Shown here: positions 1 through 7,836 of the stretch, piece by piece | How the letters are laid out: every line of letters begins with the position of its first letter | How positions within the stretch are numbered: the first letter of the stretch is position 1 | Assembly: GCA_016930485.1 (NCBI GenBank) | Contig: JAFGGP010000007.1 | Span: 1-42,377, forward strand | Direction of reading: 5' to 3' | DNA length: 42,377 nucleotides | Origin: Candidatus Omnitrophota bacterium | GTDB lineage: Bacteria > Omnitrophota > Gorgyraeia > JAFGGP01 | Notes under the pieces: generated by a model | Database searches by the model: none | What the model was told of the DNA's origin: nothing | The model's input: the letters and a program-made list of their open reading frames with translations, nothing else | Translations under genes and position numbers: made by a program

Positions 1-195
1 AAAAAAGGGAAAATAAAAATAGAAAGCCGTTTCGGTTATTGTGATTTGTAACTTGTAGTTTGTTTGGAATGTGTGATTTGTGATTTGGAATTTATTCGAT
101 TTAGGATTTCTTCACTATACGCTATCCGCTAGACGCTTGCCCTAAACCTCACGTGGTTTTAGGGCTACAGGCTAAAAAAGTATCAGAGGGAGAGG
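1..195. repeat. Low-complexity AT-rich spacer at the window start
   Basis: No gene is visible before the first start codon. The stretch from about 40 to 100 is built from permuted short words (TTGTGATTTG, TTTGGAATTT, AACTTGTAG), followed near 115-140 by a CTATACGCTATCCGCTAGACGCT run of the same kind. The same style of word repeat recurs in other spacers of this window (near 11400, 13100 and 13260). A purine-rich Shine-Dalgarno stretch lies just ahead of the ATG at 196. No convincing promoter is seen. Confidence 0.6.
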
Positions 196-1293
196 ATGAA
201 AAATAAGTATCTGTGCCGCCCACGCATCTATCCGGTTGATCTTAAGAAAAACATGAAGGTTACCGATCTGGTCGATGTCTATACATGCTCCGGTTCTTTT
301 CAGGGGGGGAGACTGGCCGAGGCCTGTGCCATATTTGAGAGAATGCTGAACGACCCCGATGTGTGCATAGGGCTTACCATAGCCGGGGCCATGATACCCG
401 CGGGCATGGGCGGGGCGATTATTGCCCTTATGAAGCAGGGATTCGTCGACTGGATTATCTCTACAGGGGCCAATCTCTACCACGATCTGCACTTTGCCCT
501 TGATCTGCCGGTTCATCAGGGCTCCTTCAGGGTAGATGATACGGAGCTCCTCAGGCATAAGATAGAACGAATATACGATATCTTTATCACCGAGGACCTC
601 CTGCTTAAGACAGATCATTTTGTAAAAAATATCACGCGCAACGCACCTTTTACAGAGCCGGTCTCCACCAGCCAGCTGCACCACTTTTTAGGTAAGGCGG
701 TCTGCGAGCAGACGCCCCGTCCCGAGAGGTCGCTTTTGGCAACCGCCTGTAGACTGGATATCCCGGTATTTACCAGCTCGCCCGCCGACAGTTCGATCGG
801 CATGAACCTTGCGGAGCACAAACTACAGGGGCGCAGGGGAATTACCATTGACCCTGATCTGGATGTGCTGGAGAGTTGCGCCTATGTTGCCGAGAGCAGA
901 AAAAACGGCGTTATTATTTTGGGGGGCGGCTCACCCAAGAATTTTTATCTCCAGACACAGCCGATGATCTGGCAGATTATCGGCGGCGAACAAAGGGGCC
1001 ACGACTACGATATTCAGATCAGCACCGACTCACCCCAGTGGGGCGGCCTGAGCGGGGCAACGCCAAGCGAGGCGGTGTCGTGGGGAAAAGTCAATCCTAA
1101 AAGACTCTCGAGCAGCGTAGTGGTACACTGTGATGCAACGATCGCCTTTCCGGTTCTGGCGGGTTATATATTGTCGCGTACTGCGAAGAAGCCCCTGAAG
1201 AGACTCTATAGGCACCGGGATACTTTTTTGAAACGCTTTCGAACCCGGTGCGACGAGTGGATTAGGACGAGAAAATACACACCCGAGCGATGA
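196..1293 (+). CDS. Deoxyhypusine synthase-like protein (probable homospermidine synthase)
   Basis: This 365-residue protein belongs to the deoxyhypusine synthase (DHS) family. The glycine-rich segment with AGAMIPAGMGG (about residues 64-74) and the later GGGSPKNF motif (about residue 244) are visible; the lysine of GGGSPK aligns with the lysine that forms the enzyme-substrate imine in DHS. Bacteria lack the eIF5A target. In Anabaena a DHS homologue makes homospermidine from putrescine, so polyamine synthesis is the likely role. The next gene, an agmatinase-type enzyme that would make putrescine, starts inside this gene's stop codon by a 4-base ATGA overlap, which supports that reading. A GAGGGAGAGG stretch precedes the ATG. 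Family assignment is firm; the exact product (homospermidine or another polyamine) is inferred. Confidence 0.85.
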   Translation: MKNKYLCRPRIYPVDLKKNMKVTDLVDVYTCSGSFQGGRLAEACAIFERMLNDPDVCIGLTIAGAMIPAGMGGAIIALMKQGFVDWIISTGANLYHDLHFALDLPVHQGSFRVDDTELLRHKIERIYDIFITEDLLLKTDHFVKNITRNAPFTEPVSTSQLHHFLGKAVCEQTPRPERSLLATACRLDIPVFTSSPADSSIGMNLAEHKLQGRRGITIDPDLDVLESCAYVAESRKNGVIILGGGSPKNFYLQTQPMIWQIIGGEQRGHDYDIQISTDSPQWGGLSGATPSEAVSWGKVNPKRLSSSVVVHCDATIAFPVLAGYILSRTAKKPLKRLYRHRDTFLKRFRTRCDEWIRTRKYTPER

Positions 1294-2168
1294 AACAGTT
1301 TTTAGGTCTCAGCGCAAAAGAGGCATGCACCTACTCCGATGCCTCTGTGATAATAGTGCCGGTGCCGTTTGAGTGTACGGTCAGTTTCGGTGAGGGGACC
1401 GCCCACGCCCCGCGGGCTATTATCGACGCCTCATCCCAGGTAGAACTGTACAGCATTGATTTGGGCCGCAACATTTACGAAAGAGGCATTCATACCCTCG
1501 CCCCCCTGTGTAAGGCCACCGCGGCATCCACCAAACAGACCAGGTCGCTGCTCTTCGAAAGAATAGAAAAAACCGCCTCCCGGATTATCAAGGACGGGAA
1601 AAAAGGTGTTTTTCTCGGCGGGGAACACACTATTGCCTTACCGATAATCAGGGCCTATCAGCGCTCCTTCGGCACCGTTACCGTTCTTCATTTTGATGCA
1701 CACTCCGATCTCAGAAATTCCTATCAGCGCGATAAGCTGTCTCATGCCTCTACGATGCGGCGAATACACGAGCTCGGCGTCGAGCATGTATCCGTCGGCA
1801 TCAGAAGCCAGTGTATCGAAGAGGCCTCTTTTATCAGGGAAAACAACCTGAAAGTTTTTTATATGGAGGCTATCCGGAAGGGTGCTTCCTCCTGGATGCA
1901 GGATGTCATTCGGAATCTGGGGGATACGGTATATGTAACCTTTGATGTCGATTGCCTTGATCCGGCCATCGTGCCGGCTACCGGCACCCCTGAACCGGGG
2001 GGATTTGACTGGTATCAGATACAGGATTTTCTGGCAGCCCTCCGCGATTCAGGTATCAGAGTGGCAGGGTTTGATTTTGTGGAGTTTGCCCCGCAGGAGA
2101 CCCACCATGCGAGTGCCTTTTTATGCGCTAAGCTTATTTACAATATGATTGGTTACCTGTTCACATGA
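1290..2168 (+). CDS. speB: Agmatinase (ureohydrolase family)
   Basis: This 292-residue protein has the full set of arginase/agmatinase metal-site motifs: GGEHT (about residue 110), FDAHSD (about 134), and the DVD of TFDVDCLDP (about 217), followed by a TGTPEPGG loop. These ligands bind the two Mn2+ ions that activate water for guanidino-group hydrolysis. The expected reaction is agmatine to putrescine plus urea. The start codon overlaps the stop of the DHS-like gene (ATGA), so the two are translationally coupled and probably act in sequence: agmatine to putrescine to homospermidine. No arginine decarboxylase is present in the window, so the source of agmatine lies elsewhere. Other ureohydrolases such as formiminoglutamase are possible, but the neighbour favours agmatinase. 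Confidence 0.87.
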   Translation: MKQFLGLSAKEACTYSDASVIIVPVPFECTVSFGEGTAHAPRAIIDASSQVELYSIDLGRNIYERGIHTLAPLCKATAASTKQTRSLLFERIEKTASRIIKDGKKGVFLGGEHTIALPIIRAYQRSFGTVTVLHFDAHSDLRNSYQRDKLSHASTMRRIHELGVEHVSVGIRSQCIEEASFIRENNLKVFYMEAIRKGASSWMQDVIRNLGDTVYVTFDVDCLDPAIVPATGTPEPGGFDWYQIQDFLAALRDSGIRVAGFDFVEFAPQETHHASAFLCAKLIYNMIGYLFT

Positions 2169-2169
2169 G

Positions 2170-2214
2170 CCCGCAATTTACGGAACGAAGCGACCGTAAA
2201 TTGCATGAATGAGG
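2170..2214 (+). repeat. Post-stop stem-loop, copy A of a dispersed family
   Basis: A perfect 11-bp inverted repeat pairs GCAATTTACGG (2173-2183) with CCGTAAATTGC (2194-2204) around a 10-base loop. It begins three bases after the agmatinase stop codon. It lacks a T-run directly after the stem, so it is not a typical terminator. Two related stem-loops lie at 12935-12968 and 24710-24751, also just behind stop codons but with different, still complementary arms. The rest of the 2169-2447 spacer holds no supported gene. Confidence 0.6.
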
Positions 2215-2447
2215 GCACGGCCCATGAATTTTTATTGATTTTTTAACTATATTTAGCTACAATAGTTAAGTACATTAGTGAGATCGACAGATACCAATGG
2301 AAACAGATCCAGACGGAGATTGCATACAGAGCACATCCGGTTTTTGTTCTCGCCATTACCTTCTTTGCACAGGCCGCCTGTTTGAGATATAGCCACGGCA
2401 GGCCCTGCTTTTTCGGCTGAGACAAAAACCGGCGGAAAAGGCAGGCG

Positions 2448-3797
2448 ATGACGCAGTCCTCTTTAATTTACCCGCAGATTCGGAAAATCCTTAGTGGGCC
2501 CGATGCGCGCGAGAAATTGCAGGCGCTCTTCAATGATCTGCATCCCCATGATATATGTGTACTTATTGAAGACATCCCCCACGACGAAATAGCCCAGATT
2601 ATCACCGCCTTCGGCATACCCAAGGGTATCGAGCTCTTCGAGGAATTTGAGGATGACGATAGAAAGGCGATATCAAAGTTTTTCTCCCGGGAGTGGCTTG
2701 CGGATATCCTGGAGGAGATGTCTCCGGATGAACGGGCTGATTTTGTGAAGGTGCTCTCCGAGGATCGACTCGAGGAGGTTCTCCCCCTGGTGGCCCAGGC
2801 CGAACGCAATGATATTAAGCGGCTGCTGCAGTACAAGGAAGATACGGCGGGCTCCATCCTGACCACCGAATATGCGCTCCTGCCTCCGCAGATAACGGTC
2901 AGGGAGGCCCTGGAACGTTTGCGGCTTCAGGCACCGAATCGGGAGACCATCTACTACATTTATGTGGTTGACGAAGAAAGGCGGCTTTTAGGGTTTGTCT
3001 CTTTAAAGGATATTATTACGTCCCCCTCGCACAGCCTGATCTCCGACATTATGCACAAACACGTTATCAGTGTTTCGGTCGATGAGGACAAGGAGGTAGT
3101 CGCGAAAAAACTGGCGGATTACGACTTTCTGGCTATCCCTGTGGTTGACAACGATACTAAGCTGGTCGGCATTGTGACGGTCGACGATGTGGTGGACGTG
3201 GTCATCGAAGAAACCACGGAGGATATGCTGCGGTACGGCGCCGCGGGAGAACATATCGACTATATGGAGTCCGGTCCACTGTCTATCGCGCGACAAAGGA
3301 TACTCTGGCTTTCGGTACTCGTCTTTGTGGGGTTTATCTCCGGGTGGGTTATAGAGCGGTTTGCGGCGCAGTTACAGGCGGTGGTCGCCCTGGCGTTTTT
3401 TATCCCGCTTTTAAGCGGCTCAAGCGGCAACGCGGGGACTCAGTCTTCAACGGTGGTTATCCGGGGACTTGCGACCGGTGAGGTTAGCATTCGGGATCTG
3501 TCGGCGGTCTTTAAGAAAGAAATCGTAACCGGTATCATAGTGGGTTCTGGTATGGCGGTACTGGCTGCCTTGCGGGCGGTCATTATGAATAAAAGCCCGC
3601 TTTTAGGGGTGACCGTCGGGCTGGCAATGATAGTGGCGGTTACGATTGCGGCCACGCTCGGGGCGCTCCTGCCGATTCTGTTTAAAAAGATGAAACTCGA
3701 TCCCGCACTTATGTCAGGACCGTTTATTACGAGCATTGTTGACGTAATTACCATTTTTGTCTATTTTAGAATCGCGGCTTTTATCTTTAGCCACTGA
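2448..3797 (+). CDS. mgtE: Magnesium transporter MgtE
   Basis: This 449-residue protein has the MgtE layout. Residues 1-130 form the charged helical N domain, rich in acidic stretches such as LFEEFEDDDR and MSPDERADF. Residues 135-255 form a CBS pair (LLGFVSLKDII and LVGIVTVDDVVDV). Residues about 285-449 form the five-helix membrane channel. The channel part contains PLLSGSSGNAGTQ and ends with the SIVDVITIFVYF helix, whose aspartate matches the conserved pore Mg2+ ligand of the family. It is expected to be a homodimeric inner-membrane Mg2+ channel gated by intracellular Mg2+ through the N and CBS domains. No M-box or other Mg2+ riboswitch was recognised in the 279-base upstream spacer. A 26-codon membrane-peptide gene follows 61 bases downstream. 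Confidence 0.95.
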   Translation: MTQSSLIYPQIRKILSGPDAREKLQALFNDLHPHDICVLIEDIPHDEIAQIITAFGIPKGIELFEEFEDDDRKAISKFFSREWLADILEEMSPDERADFVKVLSEDRLEEVLPLVAQAERNDIKRLLQYKEDTAGSILTTEYALLPPQITVREALERLRLQAPNRETIYYIYVVDEERRLLGFVSLKDIITSPSHSLISDIMHKHVISVSVDEDKEVVAKKLADYDFLAIPVVDNDTKLVGIVTVDDVVDVVIEETTEDMLRYGAAGEHIDYMESGPLSIARQRILWLSVLVFVGFISGWVIERFAAQLQAVVALAFFIPLLSGSSGNAGTQSSTVVIRGLATGEVSIRDLSAVFKKEIVTGIIVGSGMAVLAALRAVIMNKSPLLGVTVGLAMIVAVTIAATLGALLPILFKKMKLDPALMSGPFITSIVDVITIFVYFRIAAFIFSH

Positions 3798-3858
3798 CAT
3801 CACACGTGCCAATACGGTCTGCACGCGTAAGTGTGTGCCGGCCGAAGGGAGGGACGAC

Positions 3859-3939
3859 ATGAACGCTGTTCTCCTTATCAAGATAGTTGCTATTATCGCG
3901 CTTATCGGGTTGCTGCTGTATCTCAGAAAAAAAGAGTAG
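3859..3939 (+). CDS. Small single-pass membrane peptide (26 aa)
   Basis: A short ORF starts at ATG 3859 with a strong Shine-Dalgarno stretch (AAGGGAGGG, about 6 bases upstream) and encodes 26 residues. After MNAV there is one hydrophobic helix of about 17 residues (LLIKIVAIIALIGLLLY) and a basic-acidic tail LRKKE, consistent with a cytoplasmic C-terminus. A longer reading from 3757 would overlap the end of mgtE and add an unconvincing hydrophilic stretch, so I prefer the later start. It sits directly behind mgtE, and small membrane peptides often modulate neighbouring transporters. That link is only suggested by position. No family was recognised. Confidence 0.55.
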   Translation: MNAVLLIKIVAIIALIGLLLYLRKKE

Positions 3940-3996
3940 CGCAACACTTCTTCTTTCCCGTATCTTCTCTTGCTATCTATCCGAGGTTCCGACGGC

Positions 3997-5064
3997 ATGA
4001 AAAGCACTGTATATCTTATTCGATGTCGGTCAAAAGATCCTGATTTTATCGGCTCCTGTCTGAAGCGGCTCATAAACAAGGCCTATGATTTTGACCGGCT
4101 AAAACAGAACGCCCTTATCCCGATTAAACTGACGGTGGGCGAGAAGGGTTCGCGGGCGCATCTTCACTGGAAGGTCCTGTGTCCGCTGGTAAACAAGATA
4201 AAATCAAAGGGGGCAAAGCCGTTTTTTACCGACACCAACGTTATTTACGGCGGCAAGCGACGAAATGCCTATGACCACACAGTTCTTGCCCATGAACGGG
4301 GGTATTCGCTCGAAGGGGCAGGCGCCCCGTTTATTGTTGCCGACGGCCTTTTGGGCGCAAGTTCACAGAGTATCGAGGTTAATTTCCAGCACGTTAAGAC
4401 GATCAAGGTGCCACCGTTTATCGGAATTATAGAAGATCTGTTTGTGGTATCTCACGTGACCGGCCACATGCTCTCCGGCTTTGCCGCATCGATCAAAAAC
4501 GTAGCGATGGGACTGGCTACCCGGCCCGGCAAACAGATGCAGCACTCTTCGGTAAAGCCGGTAATCACCCCCGATCGGTGCGTCCTGTGCGGCTGCTGTA
4601 TTGCCGTCTGCCCCGAGGGTGCCATCAGCGCTCAGGGTTCCTCGGCAGTGATTGACATGGAGCGCTGCATTGGCTGCGCCGAGTGTATCCCGGCCTGTAA
4701 GTACTATGCCATCGAGGTGCAGTGGGAGGTTGATAAGCGGGTATTCGCCAGAAGGATGTGCGAATATGCCAGGGGCATTCTCTCGCGGATATCGAACACT
4801 TTTTTTATTAACTGCATCTTTCATATAACCAAGGAATGCGACTGCCTTTCAAAAACCGACGAGACTATTGTTGATGATATAGGAATTGTGGCAGGGGACG
4901 ATATTCTTGCGGTGGATAAGGCGGCATTCGATCTTGTCTGTGCCGCGGCGGGGAAAGACGTATTTCAGGAGACCCAGCGCGTGGAGACTCATAACGATCT
5001 ATTCCGCTACGCGGAACAGATAGGATTGGGCTCTTTGGAATATGAGATTGTCGAAGTCGGTTGA
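3997..5064 (+). CDS. DUF362 protein with two 4Fe-4S ferredoxin clusters
   Basis: From ATG 3997 this is a 355-residue protein. The N-terminal 180 residues match the DUF362 fold, with KPFFTDTNVIYGGKRRNAYDH and a central GHMLSGFAASIKNVAMG segment. Two ferredoxin-type motifs follow: CVLCGCCIAVCP and CIGCAECIPAC, each C-x2-C-x2-C-x3-C, enough for two 4Fe-4S clusters. Such proteins are widespread in anaerobes and are thought to carry electrons; the substrate is unknown. A TTG 27 bases upstream would extend the protein, but it has no ribosome site, while ATG 3997 has GAGG 10 bases ahead. The 3' end overlaps the following radical SAM gene if that gene uses its first ATG, so the two may be co-expressed. 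Confidence 0.83.
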   Translation: MKSTVYLIRCRSKDPDFIGSCLKRLINKAYDFDRLKQNALIPIKLTVGEKGSRAHLHWKVLCPLVNKIKSKGAKPFFTDTNVIYGGKRRNAYDHTVLAHERGYSLEGAGAPFIVADGLLGASSQSIEVNFQHVKTIKVPPFIGIIEDLFVVSHVTGHMLSGFAASIKNVAMGLATRPGKQMQHSSVKPVITPDRCVLCGCCIAVCPEGAISAQGSSAVIDMERCIGCAECIPACKYYAIEVQWEVDKRVFARRMCEYARGILSRISNTFFINCIFHITKECDCLSKTDETIVDDIGIVAGDDILAVDKAAFDLVCAAAGKDVFQETQRVETHNDLFRYAEQIGLGSLEYEIVEVG

Positions 5065-6412
5065 TATGAGTCGGGAACATGCATTGTTATGTAATGAGAT
5101 AGAAAACCTCATCGCCCGCTTTCCTTATTCCCCGGGCCGTAATCTGCGTAGAGAGCTTTCCCGGTTACTGTTCGAGGTTTCCCTGAAAGAAAATATAACC
5201 CCCCGGTACCTCTGCGATCCAGCGGCAGTCTGCGCCAAGAAGGACGCGATCCGCCTCAGGCGCGAGCTTCTTCTGCGGCGTTTCCCCGGGAGCGACATTT
5301 CGCATTTAGAATCGAATGCCTATCTTCCGCCGCTTAGCTATCGGGAAACGGCCGTGTTAAAGCCCGGTGACTGCCGGCAGGAGGCGCGGGAGATATACTA
5401 TGAAAACGGCCTTGCAGAGTCAGCGTTATTAGGGCGCCTCCGCAGACGTTTCCCGCAGGGCACGTTCCGGCAGATTTCTTCCTTTAAGGAATACTGTTTG
5501 CGGGAGCGGAGGCCCATGACCCCGGAAGAATACAACAGGAGACGCCGGACTATTTTTCTCCTCAAGGAGCGGTTCGATTTTTTTAAGAAGTGCCCCTGCA
5601 CCAGTGGGGTGGTGAGCTGTGGGTATTATATCTTCAATCTGGGTTTCGGGTGCCCGTTCGAATGCAGCTACTGTTATCTCCAGCACTATCAGGATCATCC
5701 CGGGATTGTGCTCTGTGATAACGTGACCGAGTACCTCAGCCGGTTCGATGATTTTCTCGCTCAGACCGGGCGCACCTCGATCCGGATCGGGACCGGGGAG
5801 TTTACCGATTCACTCGCCCTCGATGATATTACGGCCCATTCGCGCGAATTGGTGGCGTTTTTCTCAAGGCGCCGGGTGCGGTTTGAGCTAAAGACGAAGA
5901 GCGCCGCCATCGACAATCTTCTGGATGTACCCGCCTCACCCCTGGTGACTGTTTCGTGGTCCTTAAACCCGCAGCCGCTTATCGAGACCGATGAGCCGTT
6001 GACCGCATCGCTGGATGAGCGGCTGGATGCGGCAAGGCGCTGCGCCGGGCACGGGTATTCCCTGGGGTTTCATTTCGACCCTCTTATCGCCTGTGAAGAC
6101 TGGGAGAGGGAATATAAAGAACTGGTGGACAGACTGTTCGAGACGGTCGGAGGGTACCCTATTTCGTGGATCAGCCTGGGAACGCTCCGGTTTAACAAGG
6201 ATCTTAAGACAATCGCCGAGCAACGCTTTCCTCAAAGCAGGATATTCCTGGGCGAGCTTCTGCCCGGTATGGACGGAAAGATGCGGTATCCGCGGGCCCT
6301 CAGACGTACTATGTACAGAAAGCTGATCGACTGGATCAGGCACTACAACCGGGAGACGTGGATATACCTGTGTATGGAAGATAAAGAGATGTGGCGAGAA
6401 GTGCGTAAGTAA
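5042..6412 (+). CDS. SPL-family radical SAM protein (spore photoproduct lyase-like)
   Basis: This protein of about 456 residues carries the radical SAM cluster motif C-x3-C-x2-C as CPFECSYCYLQ (about residues 205-215). Further motifs typical of the spore photoproduct lyase family follow: IRIGTGEFTDSLALD and RFELKTKSAAIDNLL. A helical N-terminal region of about 190 residues precedes the barrel. In spore formers this family repairs a thymine dimer in DNA using a 5'-deoxyadenosyl radical. Nothing here suggests sporulation, so the substrate is open. Two starts are possible: ATG 5042, overlapping the previous gene, and ATG 5066, one base after its stop. Neither has a clear ribosome site. A hairpin that looks like a terminator follows at 6438. 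Confidence 0.8.
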   Translation: MRLSKSVDMSREHALLCNEIENLIARFPYSPGRNLRRELSRLLFEVSLKENITPRYLCDPAAVCAKKDAIRLRRELLLRRFPGSDISHLESNAYLPPLSYRETAVLKPGDCRQEAREIYYENGLAESALLGRLRRRFPQGTFRQISSFKEYCLRERRPMTPEEYNRRRRTIFLLKERFDFFKKCPCTSGVVSCGYYIFNLGFGCPFECSYCYLQHYQDHPGIVLCDNVTEYLSRFDDFLAQTGRTSIRIGTGEFTDSLALDDITAHSRELVAFFSRRRVRFELKTKSAAIDNLLDVPASPLVTVSWSLNPQPLIETDEPLTASLDERLDAARRCAGHGYSLGFHFDPLIACEDWEREYKELVDRLFETVGGYPISWISLGTLRFNKDLKTIAEQRFPQSRIFLGELLPGMDGKMRYPRALRRTMYRKLIDWIRHYNRETWIYLCMEDKEMWREVRK

Positions 6413-6437
6413 TTATAAATGAAATAGTTATATTGCT

Positions 6438-6477
6438 ATACAAAAGAGCTGGTCCTTAGGGGTCCGCTCTTTTGTAT
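6438..6477 (+). terminator. Hairpin terminator behind the SPL-family gene
   Basis: A perfect 12-bp inverted repeat pairs ATACAAAAGAGC (6438-6449) with GCTCTTTTGTAT (6466-6477) around a 16-base loop. The T-run lies inside the right arm, so the stem would also present a T-tract on the minus strand. It separates the upstream operon from the promoter at 6623. The loop and right arm share GGTCCGCTnTTTT with the terminator at 7752-7785. Confidence 0.65.
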
Positions 6478-6622
6478 GCATGCACCCTACGACAGGGCAT
6501 CGCAGCTCCTTCTTCTTATAATCACTTTATAATCAATAAGTTATGGGCAGGATATGGCAACTCGATATGATCATCCATATTTTTTATTATGACTACTTTT
6601 TTACAAAAATTACGCTACAACC

Positions 6623-6650
6623 TTGAAAAATCGATATGTAGTGGTATACT
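6623..6650 (+). promoter_or_regulatory. Sigma-70-type promoter for the secreted repeat protein
   Basis: TTGAAA (6623-6628) and TATACT (6645-6650) are separated by 16 bases. This predicts transcription from about 6657 and a leader of about 42 bases before the ATG at 6699, which is preceded by AAGGGGGA. The surrounding 6480-6698 spacer is AT-rich and shows no gene. Confidence 0.6.
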
Positions 6651-6698
6651 TTTAAAACTTATATACAGGACTACAAAAAATAAATAAGGGGGAATGTC

Positions 6699-7709
6699 AT
6701 GTTTTATTACACTATGAGAACAAAGATCTTAGCACAGGTAATGACTATTTTGGTTATCACGCTTTTCTTATGCAGTAATAATGTCTGGGCGAAACCGGCC
6801 TTGCCTCCCCGCGAAGGAGCAGGCAATCCAAGACAGGCCATGCAAAAGGCGGAAGACGCGGAGAAAAATCACAACCACCAGAAAAAAAATGTGCAAAAAC
6901 TTGAAAACATAGAAAAGTTAAGACAGGAAAGAAGAAAAAAACCCGAACAGCAAACCCCTCCAACAGCAACTCTAGCCGATCCCGCTCAAAAGGTATATAC
7001 CTCTGTAGACACACCCACCACAATCAGACTGGCAATTAAGGTGGAAGGATTGCGTGATATAGGAGGCAGTAATAATAATGTAAGTCCGGAAGAATTCGCG
7101 GCCATGGGGCTGTCACTGGAGTTCAGACGCAACCATACAGGGGCCGCAGTAGATCACTATGAAATCAACAAGCTCGGGGACGTGTACATAATAACGGTAG
7201 AGTATAAATGGACACCGTCAGCAGCAGAGCCGGGCTCTTATTCATTTGACCTGTTATTTCACGATACAGAGACAAGGACTGAGGCTACAAGGATTGACGA
7301 TGTCCTGTATGTAGAAGTATCAAGCATGCCGCATCCGACAGTAACGGTACCAGATCCTCATCAAGAGGTGCGCACCACAGTCGGCGAACCTACCACGATC
7401 AGGCAGGCAATTATGGTAGAAGGATTGCGTGATATAGGAGACGGCAGCATGAATGTCAGCCCTGAGGAATTCGCAGCTCTGGGTCTCACGCTCGATTTCG
7501 AGCGCAACAACACAACTGCCGAAGTAGATCATTATGAGATAATTAAGAGGGGAGAAGGGAGATATCTGATCATCGTAGAATACACATGGACACCTTCAGC
7601 AGCAGAAGTAGGCTACTATTCATTTGATATGACATTCCGCGACCATCAAACTATGAACGAGGGTATCAGACTTAATGATGTACTTTATGTTGAAGTAGCC
7701 CCCGAGTAG
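6699..7709 (+). CDS. Secreted protein with two tandem ~118-residue repeats, unknown function
   Basis: This 336-residue protein starts with a signal peptide: basic MRTK, a hydrophobic core, then a likely cleavage after NNVWA near residue 31. Residues 45-85 form a Lys/Glu/Gln-rich, probably helical linker. Two tandem copies of one domain follow (about 93-213 and 216-336). They share VEGLRDIG, NVSPEEFAA.GL, VDHYEI, WTPSAAE and DVLYVEV, and the alternating pattern suggests beta-sandwich domains. I recognise no family. It has its own promoter and is bracketed by hairpin terminators at 6438 and 7752, so it is a monocistronic unit. Its codon use looks more AT-rich than its neighbours, which could reflect transfer or just secreted-protein composition. 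A start at the sixth residue (ATG 6714) is also possible. Confidence 0.75.
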   Translation: MFYYTMRTKILAQVMTILVITLFLCSNNVWAKPALPPREGAGNPRQAMQKAEDAEKNHNHQKKNVQKLENIEKLRQERRKKPEQQTPPTATLADPAQKVYTSVDTPTTIRLAIKVEGLRDIGGSNNNVSPEEFAAMGLSLEFRRNHTGAAVDHYEINKLGDVYIITVEYKWTPSAAEPGSYSFDLLFHDTETRTEATRIDDVLYVEVSSMPHPTVTVPDPHQEVRTTVGEPTTIRQAIMVEGLRDIGDGSMNVSPEEFAALGLTLDFERNNTTAEVDHYEIIKRGEGRYLIIVEYTWTPSAAEVGYYSFDMTFRDHQTMNEGIRLNDVLYVEVAPE

Positions 7710-7751
7710 GGTGTACACTAGTAATATGGATACTGGAATACAGATAGTATG

Positions 7752-7785
7752 AAAATAGCGGATCTTTAAAGGTCCGCTATTTTTT
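7752..7785 (+). terminator. Intrinsic terminator of the secreted repeat protein gene
   Basis: AAAATAGCGGA (7752-7762) pairs with TCCGCTATTTT (7773-7783) around a 10-base loop, and the T-run continues to 7785. It lies 42 bases after the stop codon at 7709. The right arm GGTCCGCTnTTTT is shared with the hairpin at 6466-6477. Confidence 0.8.
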
Positions 7786-7818
7786 ATCCACAGATCTTCC
7801 GTCAGCACGAACTTCACC

Positions 7819-7827
7819 TGCTAGAAT
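7819..7827 (+). promoter_or_regulatory. Possible extended -10 element next to a start codon
   Basis: TGC directly followed by TAGAAT (7822-7827) resembles an extended -10 element. The next gene starts at ATG 7837 without a Shine-Dalgarno stretch, so transcription from here would give a nearly leaderless mRNA. No good -35 is visible. Weak evidence. Confidence 0.3.
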
Positions 7828-7836
7828 AAAAGCGCA

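Noticed and set aside
2243-2425. A 60-codon minus-strand ORF in the agmatinase-mgtE spacer
   Set aside because: No ribosome site, odd composition and no family resemblance; all real genes here are on the + strand.
5042-6412. True spore photoproduct lyase and hence a spore-forming organism
   Set aside because: No sporulation gene is present and the family is widespread in non-spore-formers.
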